From the NCBI RefSeq assembly GCF_000620085.1, contig NZ_JHVJ01000010.1, positions 62,001-126,000 of the forward strand: 64,000 nucleotides of DNA, written 5' to 3'. Below are positions 1-9,012 of the stretch, in pieces. Within the stretch, counting starts at the first letter, position 1; each line of letters opens with the position of its first letter. This DNA comes from Marinobacterium jannaschii DSM 6295 (GTDB lineage Bacteria > Pseudomonadota > Gammaproteobacteria > Pseudomonadales > Balneatricaceae). The position numbers and the translations under genes are program-made. A model generated the notes under the pieces. It was not told the DNA's origin. It did no database searches and saw only the letters and a program-made list of their open reading frames with translations.

Positions 1-166
1 AGAACAGGCGCTAGTAACGGGGGGCGACCTTATCGATGACTTGAGTTGCCAAGAGATGGAATCAAAAAGAAACATGATTCATGGGTAAGAGATGAGAGTC
101 CTATGGACAACCTTGCCCTAAATTGAGTTTTGCAGTTTTCGAGACGGCGAAATTGATGAGGTAGGT

Positions 167-583
167 ATGAAGATTATTAGCTTTTTAATTATGCTCTTTC
201 TGACTTGGCTTCCTGCTATAGGCAATGCTGAAGTGGATGGTGATCAATCGATTTTCCCTCAACAACTAACAGCTCGTAATCTGTTAACCTACTGTGCATC
301 GAGTTCAATGACAGAGCTTGGCAGGACGCGACAACGGTATTGCTGGGGATTCGTAAGCGGTGTTGAGGAGGCTATTCGCCTTCCGTTACAACTATCCGTG
401 CAGTCACCTAAGAAGACGGTTTGCGTGCCTAAAGGTTTATCGTCCAGGGAGCTGGCTAAAGAGTATATTTCATATGCTGGACGTCGGGATGCTAATCTGG
501 ATCGCCCTGCTGCGCAGGTTGTAATCGAGGCGCTTTCACACGCATATCCCTGCCGTACTAAAAAATCGAAGAGAGACGTCTGA
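167..583 (+). CDS. Rap1a/Tai-family immunity-like secreted protein
   Basis: A 138-residue protein with an N-terminal signal peptide (hydrophobic residues 3-19, likely cleavage after IGNA at residue 21). The mature part has the Cys pattern of the Rap1a/Tai family: LLTYC, RYCWGFVSG, VCVPKG and a C-terminal AYPC, which in known members form disulphides. Family members protect against type VI secreted amidases in the periplasm, but many homologues are orphans of unknown role. No effector gene is adjacent here. The start is preceded by an AGGTAGGT ribosome site. The family call is by motif pattern; an immunity role is inference. Confidence 0.65.
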   Translation: MKIISFLIMLFLTWLPAIGNAEVDGDQSIFPQQLTARNLLTYCASSSMTELGRTRQRYCWGFVSGVEEAIRLPLQLSVQSPKKTVCVPKGLSSRELAKEYISYAGRRDANLDRPAAQVVIEALSHAYPCRTKKSKRDV

Positions 584-648
584 TCAAGCGGGCTTTTACA
601 TCAAGTTTATAGAAGCTGGATTCAGCGTCAGGGGTTATGGAGTAAAGG

Positions 649-1935
649 ATGTCCGAAAGCTGTAAATATGATCATTTAGTTCATATCAGGGATCACTCTG
701 AGCTGGGGCTTTATGAACTGATTCCGAATGTTGTCTGGATATTCGACCTGGATAAACATGGCTGGTGGTGGGGTAACTCCGCTGCGGTATCGTTCTGGAA
801 TCTGAACACTCTGCAGGAGCTGATCGATAAGGATCTCTCCGGTGATACCCAGGGAGCACGGGATCGCACTTTGCAGACCTTTGAGTTAGCGGCAAAGGAT
901 GGCCTGACCGTTGATCCCTGGACCACCTATCCCAATGGTAAACCTAAGACGCTGCTGATGATGCACCGGGCGGTATTGCTGGGGCCTGATAAGCATCGTG
1001 GCATCATCGCCTATATCAATGAGCAGGTTAACCTGGGTGAACAGCCTGAAAACCTGCTGTTGATGGAAGCGATGCGCTATACCCGGGTACCTGCGACCAG
1101 CTTCACCTTCGAGGGTGAGCCGCTGGTTGAAAATCCCGCTGCTACTGATGCCTATAAGCATTTGCATGAGCAACCTATACCGCAGGGCGATTGTGCCTTT
1201 ATCGCGCGCTTTGTTGATCGTGAGGAGGGGCGTGCCTGCCTGAAGAGGATTCAGGATGGGGAGGAGGGACGCTGGGATTTCATTATGCAAACCAGCGAGG
1301 GTTCGCGTCGCCATAGCCTGGATATTCGCCGTACCCGCCACCCTTTGAATGGCGATTTCCTGTTTCTGGTGGTCGAGTACGACTTTACCGAGTTGTATGA
1401 GGCGCTGGCAGAGGTCGAGGCTGCGCGGGCAGATCTGCATGAAATCGCCATGACTGATACCCTCACCGGCGTTAGCAGCCTGCATTATATGCAGGAGGTC
1501 GCCGCAGCGGAGATCGCTCAGGCGGCACGGGCTGATTACCAGTTGGCGGTGATGTTTATCGATTTAGATGGGTTTAAGTCGATCAACGATGCCTTTGGCC
1601 ATGAAGTTGGGGATAACGTTTTGTGTGAAGTCGCACAACGCGTTAAGGCCACTATTCCAACCGAGGATATGCTGGCGCGTATCGGCGGCGATGAGTTTGT
1701 TGTGCTGCTCTCTCATGACGCCTGTGCAGCGGGTACTGAGTTTACCGCTAACAGAATACTGAAAGAGATAGAGCAGCCACTAGCCCTCAACGGATATGAG
1801 CTTAGTGTCAGCGCCAGTATAGGCATCGCCTTTTACCCTAATGATGGCCGGGACCTGGAAGCGCTGTTAAAAACCGCAGATGACGCCATGTACAGCGTTA
1901 AAAGAAATGGTAAAAATGCCTTCGCCTGTGCTTAG
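649..1935 (+). CDS. PAS-GGDEF diguanylate cyclase
   Basis: Cytoplasmic 428-residue signalling protein with no membrane segment or signal peptide. Residues about 20-250 look like two PAS-type sensor folds (aromatic-rich NVVWIFDLDKHGWWWG near the N terminus). Residues about 265-428 form a GGDEF domain with the intact catalytic motif RIGGDEF (R344-F350) and an upstream FIDLDGFKSIND metal/substrate segment, so it should make c-di-GMP from two GTP. The product-inhibition I-site (RxxD, five residues before GGDEF) reads P337-T-E-D, so the key Arg is missing and feedback inhibition is probably lost. Monocistronic. Confidence 0.9.
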   Translation: MSESCKYDHLVHIRDHSELGLYELIPNVVWIFDLDKHGWWWGNSAAVSFWNLNTLQELIDKDLSGDTQGARDRTLQTFELAAKDGLTVDPWTTYPNGKPKTLLMMHRAVLLGPDKHRGIIAYINEQVNLGEQPENLLLMEAMRYTRVPATSFTFEGEPLVENPAATDAYKHLHEQPIPQGDCAFIARFVDREEGRACLKRIQDGEEGRWDFIMQTSEGSRRHSLDIRRTRHPLNGDFLFLVVEYDFTELYEALAEVEAARADLHEIAMTDTLTGVSSLHYMQEVAAAEIAQAARADYQLAVMFIDLDGFKSINDAFGHEVGDNVLCEVAQRVKATIPTEDMLARIGGDEFVVLLSHDACAAGTEFTANRILKEIEQPLALNGYELSVSASIGIAFYPNDGRDLEALLKTADDAMYSVKRNGKNAFACA

Positions 1936-2012
1936 GTGTTTTCTAATCATCTGGTTAATAATGTTGGCCCCACTGCTGGATCAATAACTAGGCCTAATCA
2001 AAGAAGGGACAT

Positions 2013-2711
2013 ATGAAGCGATTTTTCTTCCTGCTGGTTTCTATCACTGCAACTGTTCTAAGTGGTTGCGCTAACCAACCTTTGGTTCGTAGCTATAGCG
2101 GTGAGGTAAATGTACGTACGCTTCAGGTGGAGCTCGCGCCTATTCGGGATCCAGAGCAAAATTTAAGTGAAGATTATTCAAAGCTCACTAAGATCCTGAA
2201 AGGGGCTCAGGAGGTAATGGATCTGTTTGAGCCTAAGCATCGGGATAGATTGATTACGCAGTTGCATACTTTTGAAACAACCCTGGTAGAGGGTATTCGT
2301 GATCGGGCGGGTATTCCACTTAAGGCTGCGCAGAATTCAGAAGTTAGTATGCAATATGGGGATGAGAATGAGCTTGTAAGTATCGAGTATGATTATCCGC
2401 TGGTAGAGGGGGCTTATGTAAATTTATTTGCCACGGTTTACTACACTGAACGGTCAGACTTGGCGCTAGGGGCCGCAGAGTACAACGCAAATTTTATTGA
2501 GCTCGTCCCCGAGATTATCCTACAAATCGATGGCTATAACGAAAATGGTGATCTGTTTTGGCGCCACACCGCACGCTATGAATCGAAACAGGCATATAAG
2601 TTTGGCGACCAGTATGTGCTGGGCGTACCCACCAAGCGCCTCGATGAAGCACAGATTTTCCTGGTGCCTATGGCGAAGGGAGTGATTGAGGAATTGGCTT
2701 CGGTTGAGTAA
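2013..2711 (+). CDS. Putative lipoprotein of unknown function
   Basis: A 232-residue protein with a lipoprotein signal peptide: basic MKR, a hydrophobic stretch and the lipobox LSGC with the lipidated Cys at residue 19. Asn follows at +3 (C-A-N), so outer-membrane sorting is likely. The mature domain is rich in acidic and aromatic residues and I do not recognise a family. A strong AGAAGGGAC ribosome site precedes the ATG. It converges on yjdM across a hairpin. Confidence 0.75.
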   Translation: MKRFFFLLVSITATVLSGCANQPLVRSYSGEVNVRTLQVELAPIRDPEQNLSEDYSKLTKILKGAQEVMDLFEPKHRDRLITQLHTFETTLVEGIRDRAGIPLKAAQNSEVSMQYGDENELVSIEYDYPLVEGAYVNLFATVYYTERSDLALGAAEYNANFIELVPEIILQIDGYNENGDLFWRHTARYESKQAYKFGDQYVLGVPTKRLDEAQIFLVPMAKGVIEELASVE

Positions 2712-2725
2712 GGATCAGCAGCTAG

Positions 2726-2758
2726 GTTGGGATAAGCCGCTTCGCGGCGCATCCCAAC
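2726..2758. terminator. Bipartite hairpin between convergent genes
   Basis: GTTGGGAT (2726-2733) pairs with ATCCCAAC (2751-2758), enclosing a second stem GCCGC/GCGGC with a TTC loop. It lies in the 59-bp gap between the convergent lipoprotein gene and yjdM. There is no T-run on either side, so this is a structural barrier or 3' end protector rather than a classical intrinsic terminator. Confidence 0.5.
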
Positions 2759-2770
2759 GTCAGCCGGTAA

Positions 2771-3109
2771 TCAGGCTTTCTTCACAAACTGTGCGGTGAT
2801 CATCATCTCGCCCGCACCGTCCACTTTGCAGTCGAGCTGGTGGTCTTTGCCTTCGACGATGCGTCGAATCACGGCTTTAGTGCCGATCTTCAGTACCTGA
2901 GAGCTACCCTTCACCTTAAGGTCTTTGATAAAGGTGACCTTATCACCGTCTTGCAGCAGGGTGCCGTTGGAGTCCTTGGCGGTTGGGGCTTCATCTTCGG
3001 CAGGGGCTTCTGACGGGTTCCACTCATGTGCGCATTCCGGGCAGATCAGCAGTTCCTGATCCTGGTATACGAATTCAGAGTTGCATTTAGGGCATGGTGG
3101 CAGGGACAT
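2771..3109 (-). CDS. yjdM: YjdM/PhnA-family zinc-ribbon protein
   Basis: A 112-residue soluble protein. The N terminus has a four-Cys zinc ribbon (CPKC at residues 6-9 and CPEC about 14 residues later), followed by an acidic linker and the conserved C-terminal PhnA domain ([20 protein letters not shown], then VKGSS..KIGTKA). The family is historically named after the phn operon but is not phosphonoacetate hydrolase, and its function is not established. Single gene with its own start at 3109. Confidence 0.9.
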   Translation of the reverse strand: MSLPPCPKCNSEFVYQDQELLICPECAHEWNPSEAPAEDEAPTAKDSNGTLLQDGDKVTFIKDLKVKGSSQVLKIGTKAVIRRIVEGKDHQLDCKVDGAGEMMITAQFVKKA

Positions 3110-3262
3110 AGGGTATTACTTCTTCCAATTAATTTGGCGTATATGGTAATGGGGCGATGCTGTCTTGGCGAGGGCAATTATCAGGATGGAAGGTGGGGTT
3201 TTAGCCGGACAGCCTCGATTGCATATTCCGACCGGGCTGCCCGCTGATTCAACTAGCCTACC

Positions 3263-4753
3263 TCACTCAAACTCGATCCAGGTGGTTTTCAGCTCGGTGT
3301 AGTCATCCATGGCATGGATTGACTTGTCGCGGCCGTTGCCGGATTCCTTAAAACCGCCGAAAGGCACGGTCATATCGCCGCCGAAGTAGTTGTTGATGCC
3401 CATGGTGCCGGTGCGGATGGCGGCGGCGACTTTGTGGGCGGTGTTGATGTTATTACTCCAGACGGCGCCGGCGAGGCCGTAGGGGGAGTCGTTGGCGATG
3501 GCGATGGCATCGTCCCTATCCTTGAACGGGATCACCGAGATCACCGGGCCGAAGATCTCTTCGCGGGCGATACGCATCTGGTTATTGACGTCGGCAAAGA
3601 TGGTTGGCTGGTGGTAGAAACCGCCCTCGGTTTCGATCACTTCACCGCCCAGTACCAGACGGGCGCCTTCCTCAAGGCCGATTCTGACGTAGTTCTGAAT
3701 GGTATCCAGCTGTTTCTGGTCGATCACCGGCCCCATCGGGGTAGCCGGGTCGAGCGGGTTGCCCGGTACCCAGCGCTTGGCTTTAGCCAGCACCATCTGC
3801 AGGAACTCATCGTAGATCGATTCCTCTACCAGCAGGCGGGTACCGGCGGTGCAGGTCTGGCCGGAGTTGTAGAAACCGGCGATCACGGCCAGGGCGGCGG
3901 CTTTCTTCAGGTTGGCATCGGCAAAGACGATATTGGCACTCTTACCGCCCAGCTCAAGGAAGGTGCGCTTGAGGTTGGACTGGCCGGAGTACTGGGTCAG
4001 CAGTTTACCGACGGCGGTAGAGCCGGTGAAGGTCTGGCCATCGATATCCGGGTGCAGTGAGAGGTGTTTGCCGAGGTTGATACCATCCCCCGGGAGTACC
4101 TGCAACACGCCATCGGGCAGGCCTGCTTCGCTCGCCAGCTGGGCGATGCGCAGGGCGGTAAACGGGGTTTTCGGATCGGGCTTGAGGATCACTGAGTTTC
4201 CGGTGGCCAGTGCCGGGGCCAGTTTCCAGGCGGTGGTGGAGAGTGGGTAGTTCCAGGGCACGATAGCGGTAACTACGCCCAGTGGCAGCCGGGTGACCAG
4301 CGCCAGGGTGTCGTGGCCGGTGGGGGCGATCTGTTCATAGACCTTATCGATCGCCTCGGCGGTCCAGCGGAAACAGTTGATGGCGCCGGGGATATCCACG
4401 TTGGTGCTGTCGCTGATTGGCTTACCGACATTGAGAGTCTCCATCAGTGCCAGCTCTTCGGCGTGTTGCTGCATCAGGTCGGCCCAGCGTAGCAGCACGT
4501 TTTTGCGCTGTGTCGGTGCCAGTCCTGACCAGATGCCGGATTCGAAGGTGTTACGGGCGATCGTTACTGCCTGGTCGGCATCTTCCGGGCCGCAGTCAGC
4601 CACTTCGGCCAGCAGCTCGCCAGTGGCGGGGTTGTAGATCGGCGCAGTGTTGCTTGACAGGGCCGGGCAGTCGGCACCGTTGATATAGGCTTGGGTCGGC
4701 AGGTTCAGTTCTGCAGCGGTGTGCTGCCAATCGCTCAGGTTCTTCTCAGTCAT
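3263..4753 (-). CDS. PuuC-like NAD(P)-dependent aldehyde dehydrogenase
   Basis: A 496-residue aldehyde dehydrogenase that oxidises an aldehyde, probably an amino-aldehyde, to the acid. It shows the ALDH landmarks: PWNYPL, the general-base segment FLELGGKSAN and the nucleophile segment SGQTCTAGTR. The C terminus (DMTVPFGGFKESGNGRDKS, then ELKTTWI) closely follows E. coli PuuC, gamma-glutamyl-gamma-aminobutyraldehyde dehydrogenase. The start at 4753 is chosen because AAGGGA lies 6-7 nt upstream; a longer frame reaches 4822 but adds only a non-conserved Arg/Lys-rich stretch. The flanking oxidase and aminotransferase support a role in amine breakdown. Exact substrate unknown. Confidence 0.88.
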   Translation of the reverse strand: MTEKNLSDWQHTAAELNLPTQAYINGADCPALSSNTAPIYNPATGELLAEVADCGPEDADQAVTIARNTFESGIWSGLAPTQRKNVLLRWADLMQQHAEELALMETLNVGKPISDSTNVDIPGAINCFRWTAEAIDKVYEQIAPTGHDTLALVTRLPLGVVTAIVPWNYPLSTTAWKLAPALATGNSVILKPDPKTPFTALRIAQLASEAGLPDGVLQVLPGDGINLGKHLSLHPDIDGQTFTGSTAVGKLLTQYSGQSNLKRTFLELGGKSANIVFADANLKKAAALAVIAGFYNSGQTCTAGTRLLVEESIYDEFLQMVLAKAKRWVPGNPLDPATPMGPVIDQKQLDTIQNYVRIGLEEGARLVLGGEVIETEGGFYHQPTIFADVNNQMRIAREEIFGPVISVIPFKDRDDAIAIANDSPYGLAGAVWSNNINTAHKVAAAIRTGTMGINNYFGGDMTVPFGGFKESGNGRDKSIHAMDDYTELKTTWIEFE

Positions 4754-4852
4754 CTTCGGTCCCTTGAATGCAGTAGTCAGAGGCAATGGTTTGATGGTGC
4801 GCCGCCGGGCAGGCTTTTGCAATCGTCAATTAATCGTCCGTACGGATGCTCG

Positions 4853-5812
4853 CTAATCGACGGTGGCGCTGTGATCCAGTGGCTTCACCGAGGCCTTGCG
4901 GCGATCGCCCAGCTCGGAAATCAGCATGCCACTGAGGATCAGACCGGCACCGAGCAGGCCGCTGCTGCCGAGGTGCTCATCCAGGTAGAACCAGGCAGAT
5001 AGATGGGCAAATACCGGTTCGAAGGCAAACACCAGTGCAACCTTATGCGCCGGTAGCAGGGTCTGACAGGCGGACTGGGCCCAGAAGGCGTAGGCGGTAC
5101 CGAGGATTGAGGCGACCAATATCGCCAGCAGGATCATCGGTGCCAGCAGCTGGTCCTGCCACTGCACCGCAGCGGCCTCGGGATGGTAGAACGCCGGATC
5201 GGGACTGAGCCATGCTGCCAGGCTGCTATAAAGTGCCACGGCCAGCAGCTGCACGATGCTGAGCAGGATCACCGGTAGCTGCTTTACCAGACGCCCGGTC
5301 AGTACGATATGGGTGGCGAAGGCGAAGGCGCAGATCAGTACCAGCAGGTCGCCCTGGTTCAGTGCCAGCGAAACGCCCTCGCCCGAGGTCAGCAGGTAGA
5401 GGCCAGTGGTAGCAGCCAGCACGCCAAACCAGACATTGCGGCTGGCATGATGGCGAAACAACAGAAATCCCAGCACCGGCACCAGCGGTACATTGAGGCC
5501 GGTGATAAAGCCCGCGTTAGAGACGCTGGTGAAGCGCAGTCCTTCGGTCTGGGTATAGAAGCCGACAAACAGCATAAAGCCCAGCAGCAACCCGGCACCG
5601 AGCAGTTTCTGCACTTGTCCCTGCGGCAGCCTCTCGCGGCTGAACCAGAGCAACGGCAGCAGTGAGAGCGCCGCCAGGGCAAAGCGGATCGCATTAAAGG
5701 TATGGGTTGGAATGCGGGCCACCGCCAGGTCGATCAGTACAAATTCCACGCCCCAGACAAGACTGACCAGCAGTAATAGTCCGAGGGCGACACGCGGTGA
5801 ACGGATAGTCAT
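4853..5812 (-). CDS. EamA/DMT-family membrane exporter
   Basis: A 319-residue inner-membrane protein with about ten hydrophobic segments arranged as two EamA repeats. The first repeat starts VSLVWGVEFVLI and contains the family segment FYTQTEGLRFTSVSNAGFITGLNVPLVPVL. Members export metabolites or amino acids. It lies between the aldehyde dehydrogenase and the NhaC-type antiporter on the same strand, but a strong terminator lies just upstream, so it may have its own promoter or be expressed by readthrough. Substrate unknown. Confidence 0.85.
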   Translation of the reverse strand: MTIRSPRVALGLLLLVSLVWGVEFVLIDLAVARIPTHTFNAIRFALAALSLLPLLWFSRERLPQGQVQKLLGAGLLLGFMLFVGFYTQTEGLRFTSVSNAGFITGLNVPLVPVLGFLLFRHHASRNVWFGVLAATTGLYLLTSGEGVSLALNQGDLLVLICAFAFATHIVLTGRLVKQLPVILLSIVQLLAVALYSSLAAWLSPDPAFYHPEAAAVQWQDQLLAPMILLAILVASILGTAYAFWAQSACQTLLPAHKVALVFAFEPVFAHLSAWFYLDEHLGSSGLLGAGLILSGMLISELGDRRKASVKPLDHSATVD

Positions 5813-5831
5813 GGTTTATCTCCCGGATAAG

Positions 5832-5867
5832 AAAACGCCCCCGGCCAGATCGCTCTGACCGGGGGCG
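5832..5867 (-). terminator. Intrinsic terminator after the NhaC-type gene
   Basis: On the minus strand a 14-bp GC-rich stem (5854-5867 with 5836-5849, one mismatch, four-base loop) is followed by TTTT (5832-5835) and then CTTATCC. It sits 29 bp after the stop of the antiporter gene and just before the start of the EamA gene, separating the two transcription units. Confidence 0.8.
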
Positions 5868-5895
5868 TAGCAGCTCAGCCCTGAAGGGGAGCTGT

Positions 5896-7401
5896 TCAGG
5901 CCATCATAAAGCCCAGTACCAGCAGGGCGGCGAAGCTGAACACCGCACCGATAATGGCGTAAGGGATCTGGGTCAGGGCATGCTGCATCGGTGTACAACC
6001 GGAACCCTGTGACGAGAGTACGGTGGAATCACTGAAGAAGCAGGCATGGCTGCCGAAGGCGGAGGCCGACAGCAGTGCACCGACGGTCAGCGGCATCGAC
6101 ATATCCATTGCCAGCGCCATCGGGATCACGATCGGCAGCGAAACCACAAACACCCCCCAGCTGGAGCCGGTGGCAAATACCACCGCTGCCATGGCGGCAA
6201 ACACCAGCGCCGGCAGCAGCTCTTTCGACAGGTAAGGCGACAGGGAGTCGATGATGTATGGGGTCATGCCGAGCTGGTCATTAACCTCCTTAAGCATAAA
6301 TCCGGCGCAGACCACGGCGATCGGGTGCAGCATCACCTTGAAGCCATCCAGCATCGAATCCACCAGCTGGCCGAAGTTCAGCAGGCTCTGCCAGAAGTAG
6401 AGCACCATGGTAAACATCGAGGCGACCAGCGCCCCCAGCAGCAGGTCGATCTCATAGTAGACACTGGCTGCAACCAGCACGGCCATCGGCAGCAGGAAGT
6501 TGATCAGGCCGACTATCGGCGAGGTTTTCTTTATACCGCTGATATCAAAGCCATCCTGCTGGCTGCCTTCCGGAATCGGCTGGCCGGCCTGGGCGCGTTG
6601 CTCGGCCTGTTTCATGGCGCCGAAGTCACCGAGGATGCCCGCAGCCACCAGGAATACCACCAGCAGCGCAATCCAGCCGTAGGCCATATACGGAATGGCA
6701 TCGATATAAAGCGACATGCCGTTGCCTTCGCCAGCGGCGCCGTTCTCTTCCAACAGGGCGGCGAAGTAAACCGCCCAGGTGGAGACGGGCACCAGGATAC
6801 AGACCGGGGCGGCGGTGGAATCGACCAGAAATGCCAGCTTTTCGCGGGAGATCTTGTAGCGGTCGGTAAGGTTCTTCATCGAGGCGGAGACCGCCAGCGA
6901 GTTGAGATAGTCGTCGATAAACACCATTACCCCAAGGCAACAGGTCGTCAGCATGGTGCCGCGCTTGGTCTTGATCCGGCGTGCCAGCAGCTCACCGAAG
7001 CTGAGGACGCTGCCACCGCGTTCCAGCATATTGATCAGGCCACCCATCATGCCGCATACCAGCACGATCCAGGCGATGGTTTCATCCATCACCACGCCCA
7101 TCGACAGGTCGCCGAGGCCGGAGACCAGGTTGGTCGGATCAAGCAGTAACAGACCGGCGACGATACCGGCGAAGATCGATTCCAGCGGTTTCTTGGTGAT
7201 CACGGCCACCACCAGGATCAGCAGGGCGGGTAGCAGGCTGTAGAAGCCATAGCTTTCGCCTTCCGTGTGCTGGGTCGAAAGAAAGGCGAAACCGGCCATA
7301 ATGGCGGCAAAGAAAATCAGCCAGCGGGTGGGCTGTTGCATGCCCGATGACGGGGACTCAGCTAAATGAGTAGTGCTCGGTTGAGCGGCCTCTGTACTCA
7401 T
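5896..7401 (-). CDS. NhaC-family Na+/H+ antiporter-like transporter
   Basis: A 501-residue polytopic inner-membrane protein of the NhaC family (COG1757). About 11-12 hydrophobic segments are visible, with the family-typical stretches VMVFIDDYLNSLAV and STAAPVCILVPVSTWAVYF and a C-terminal GSHACFFSDSTVLSSQGS. NhaC members exchange Na+ for H+ or for organic acids such as malate/lactate. In this catabolic neighbourhood it could move the substrate or a carboxylate product. First gene of its unit, ending at the terminator at 5832-5867. Confidence 0.85.
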   Translation of the reverse strand: MSTEAAQPSTTHLAESPSSGMQQPTRWLIFFAAIMAGFAFLSTQHTEGESYGFYSLLPALLILVVAVITKKPLESIFAGIVAGLLLLDPTNLVSGLGDLSMGVVMDETIAWIVLVCGMMGGLINMLERGGSVLSFGELLARRIKTKRGTMLTTCCLGVMVFIDDYLNSLAVSASMKNLTDRYKISREKLAFLVDSTAAPVCILVPVSTWAVYFAALLEENGAAGEGNGMSLYIDAIPYMAYGWIALLVVFLVAAGILGDFGAMKQAEQRAQAGQPIPEGSQQDGFDISGIKKTSPIVGLINFLLPMAVLVAASVYYEIDLLLGALVASMFTMVLYFWQSLLNFGQLVDSMLDGFKVMLHPIAVVCAGFMLKEVNDQLGMTPYIIDSLSPYLSKELLPALVFAAMAAVVFATGSSWGVFVVSLPIVIPMALAMDMSMPLTVGALLSASAFGSHACFFSDSTVLSSQGSGCTPMQHALTQIPYAIIGAVFSFAALLVLGFMMA

Positions 7402-7518
7402 GGTGACACCTGTTTATATTTGTTATCTATCAGTAATCATGGCCCGCAACAGCACCGGTTGCGCCGGGTGTCGTCGCGGGATTCAGCATTGGCTGTCAGG
7501 CCGGTTGAGCAGTTGAAA

Positions 7519-8802
7519 TCAGATGCCCAGCTTGTCGCGCAGGTTGTAGTACCAGGCACCCATCGCGGTGTATGGAATTCGCAGGGCGCGGCCTCCCGGG
7601 AACGGGTACTGCGGCAGTCCGGCGAAGATATCGTAGCGCTCAGCCTGACCCTGAATCGCGTCGGACAGCACCTTACCGGCGAGGTGAGAGCTGGTCACAC
7701 CGTGGCCGCTGTAGCCCTGGGCGTAGTAAATATTGCTGCCGATACGGCCGAACTGGGGCAGACGCATCAGGGTGAGCAGGAAGTTACCGGTCCAGGCGTA
7801 GTCAACCTTGACGCCCTGCAGTTCGGGGAAGGTCTTCAGCATCTTCGGAACTATAAGAGACTCGATCTTGCCCGGTTCCCGTGCGCCATAGGTTACGCCG
7901 CCGCCGTAGATCAGTCGGCCGTCGCCGGAAAGTCTATAGTAATCAAGCAGGTAGTTGCAGTCTTCGACGCAGTTGTCCTTGGGCAGCAGGGCTTTCTGCT
8001 GGGCTTCGCTGAGCGGTTCGGTGGTGATCACCTGGGTGCCACAGGGCATCGCCTTGGATTCCAGCTGCGGGATCAGGCCGCCCAGGTAGGCGTTGCCTGC
8101 CACCACGGTGTAATCTGCGGTGACGCAGCCACTGGCGGTATGGATTTTGACCGGACTGCCTTCCTCGACACGGGTGACGACCGAGTCTTCATAGATGACG
8201 CCGCCGAGGGATTCCAGCGCCGCGGCTTCGCCTAGTACCAGGTTGAGCGGGTGGAAGTGACCGCCGGAGTGATCCATCAGGGCGCCGCTGTAACGATCGG
8301 TGCCGATATAGTTCTGGGTGTCGTCGGCGGATAGCAGTTCGAGGTGCTGGTGACCGTGGGCCTCCCAGAGTGTCTTTTTTTCTTCCAGCTCGCGCAGCTG
8401 CTTGCTGTTACAGGCGGCGAAGATACCGCCATCCTTCAGATCGCAGTTGATATTGTAGTCGGCGACCAGGCGGCGGATGATCTTGCCACCCTCGAAGGCC
8501 ATCTTGCCCATCTCGGTGCCGGTATTCTTGCCGTAATGCTTTTCGATAAAGTCGATATCACGGCTGTAGCTGTGCACGATCTGGCCGCCATTGCGGCCCG
8601 AGGCTCCGAATCCGATCCGGGTCGCTTCCAATACGACAACCTTAAAGCCATTCTCGGCCAGGTGCAGGGCGGTGGACATTCCGGTGAATCCGGCGCCGAT
8701 AACACAGATATCGGCGCGCACGTCGCCTTTGAGGGCAGGGCGCAGACTCTTATCGTTGGCGGAGGCCGCATAATATGAGCTGGTGTGTGAAGGTACAGAC
8801 AT
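7519..8802 (-). CDS. PuuB-like FAD-dependent amine oxidoreductase (DAO family)
   Basis: A 427-residue flavoprotein of the D-amino-acid oxidase/GlpO fold. The N-terminal dinucleotide-binding motif is DICVIGAGFTGMSTALHLA, followed by a basic/acidic strand end (VVVLEA) and the FGASGRNGGQIVHSYS segment typical of PuuB (gamma-glutamylputrescine oxidase). The C-terminal FAD contact is YAQGYSGHGVTSSHLAGKV. It should oxidise a primary or secondary amine to an aldehyde. The start at 8802 (MSVPSHTSSYYAAS) aligns with the PuuB N terminus; upstream residues back to 8889 are low-complexity. The PuuC-like enzyme nearby could take its aldehyde product. Confidence 0.85.
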   Translation of the reverse strand: MSVPSHTSSYYAASANDKSLRPALKGDVRADICVIGAGFTGMSTALHLAENGFKVVVLEATRIGFGASGRNGGQIVHSYSRDIDFIEKHYGKNTGTEMGKMAFEGGKIIRRLVADYNINCDLKDGGIFAACNSKQLRELEEKKTLWEAHGHQHLELLSADDTQNYIGTDRYSGALMDHSGGHFHPLNLVLGEAAALESLGGVIYEDSVVTRVEEGSPVKIHTASGCVTADYTVVAGNAYLGGLIPQLESKAMPCGTQVITTEPLSEAQQKALLPKDNCVEDCNYLLDYYRLSGDGRLIYGGGVTYGAREPGKIESLIVPKMLKTFPELQGVKVDYAWTGNFLLTLMRLPQFGRIGSNIYYAQGYSGHGVTSSHLAGKVLSDAIQGQAERYDIFAGLPQYPFPGGRALRIPYTAMGAWYYNLRDKLGI

Positions 8803-9012
8803 GGGCGTTCTCTTCTTATTTGCCGGCTCAGATCCCCGGCTTTTATTCGCTGTAGCAGTTTGTGCCCGGGTGGCAGAAAGAGTGTGCATTGCCTCCCGTG
8901 GCTGACTGTCTTAAACGATACGGCCACTGTCACCGCTGGAGATATACCTATCAGGGTATATTTTTGCGTGATGTTGCCAGGGGCGGCCGACAGCAGCCCC
9001 ATATAGTGGCGC

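Noticed and set aside
1-166. End of an upstream gene at the left edge
   Set aside because: Stops occur in all plus-strand frames and no recognisable peptide is seen; nothing can be supported.
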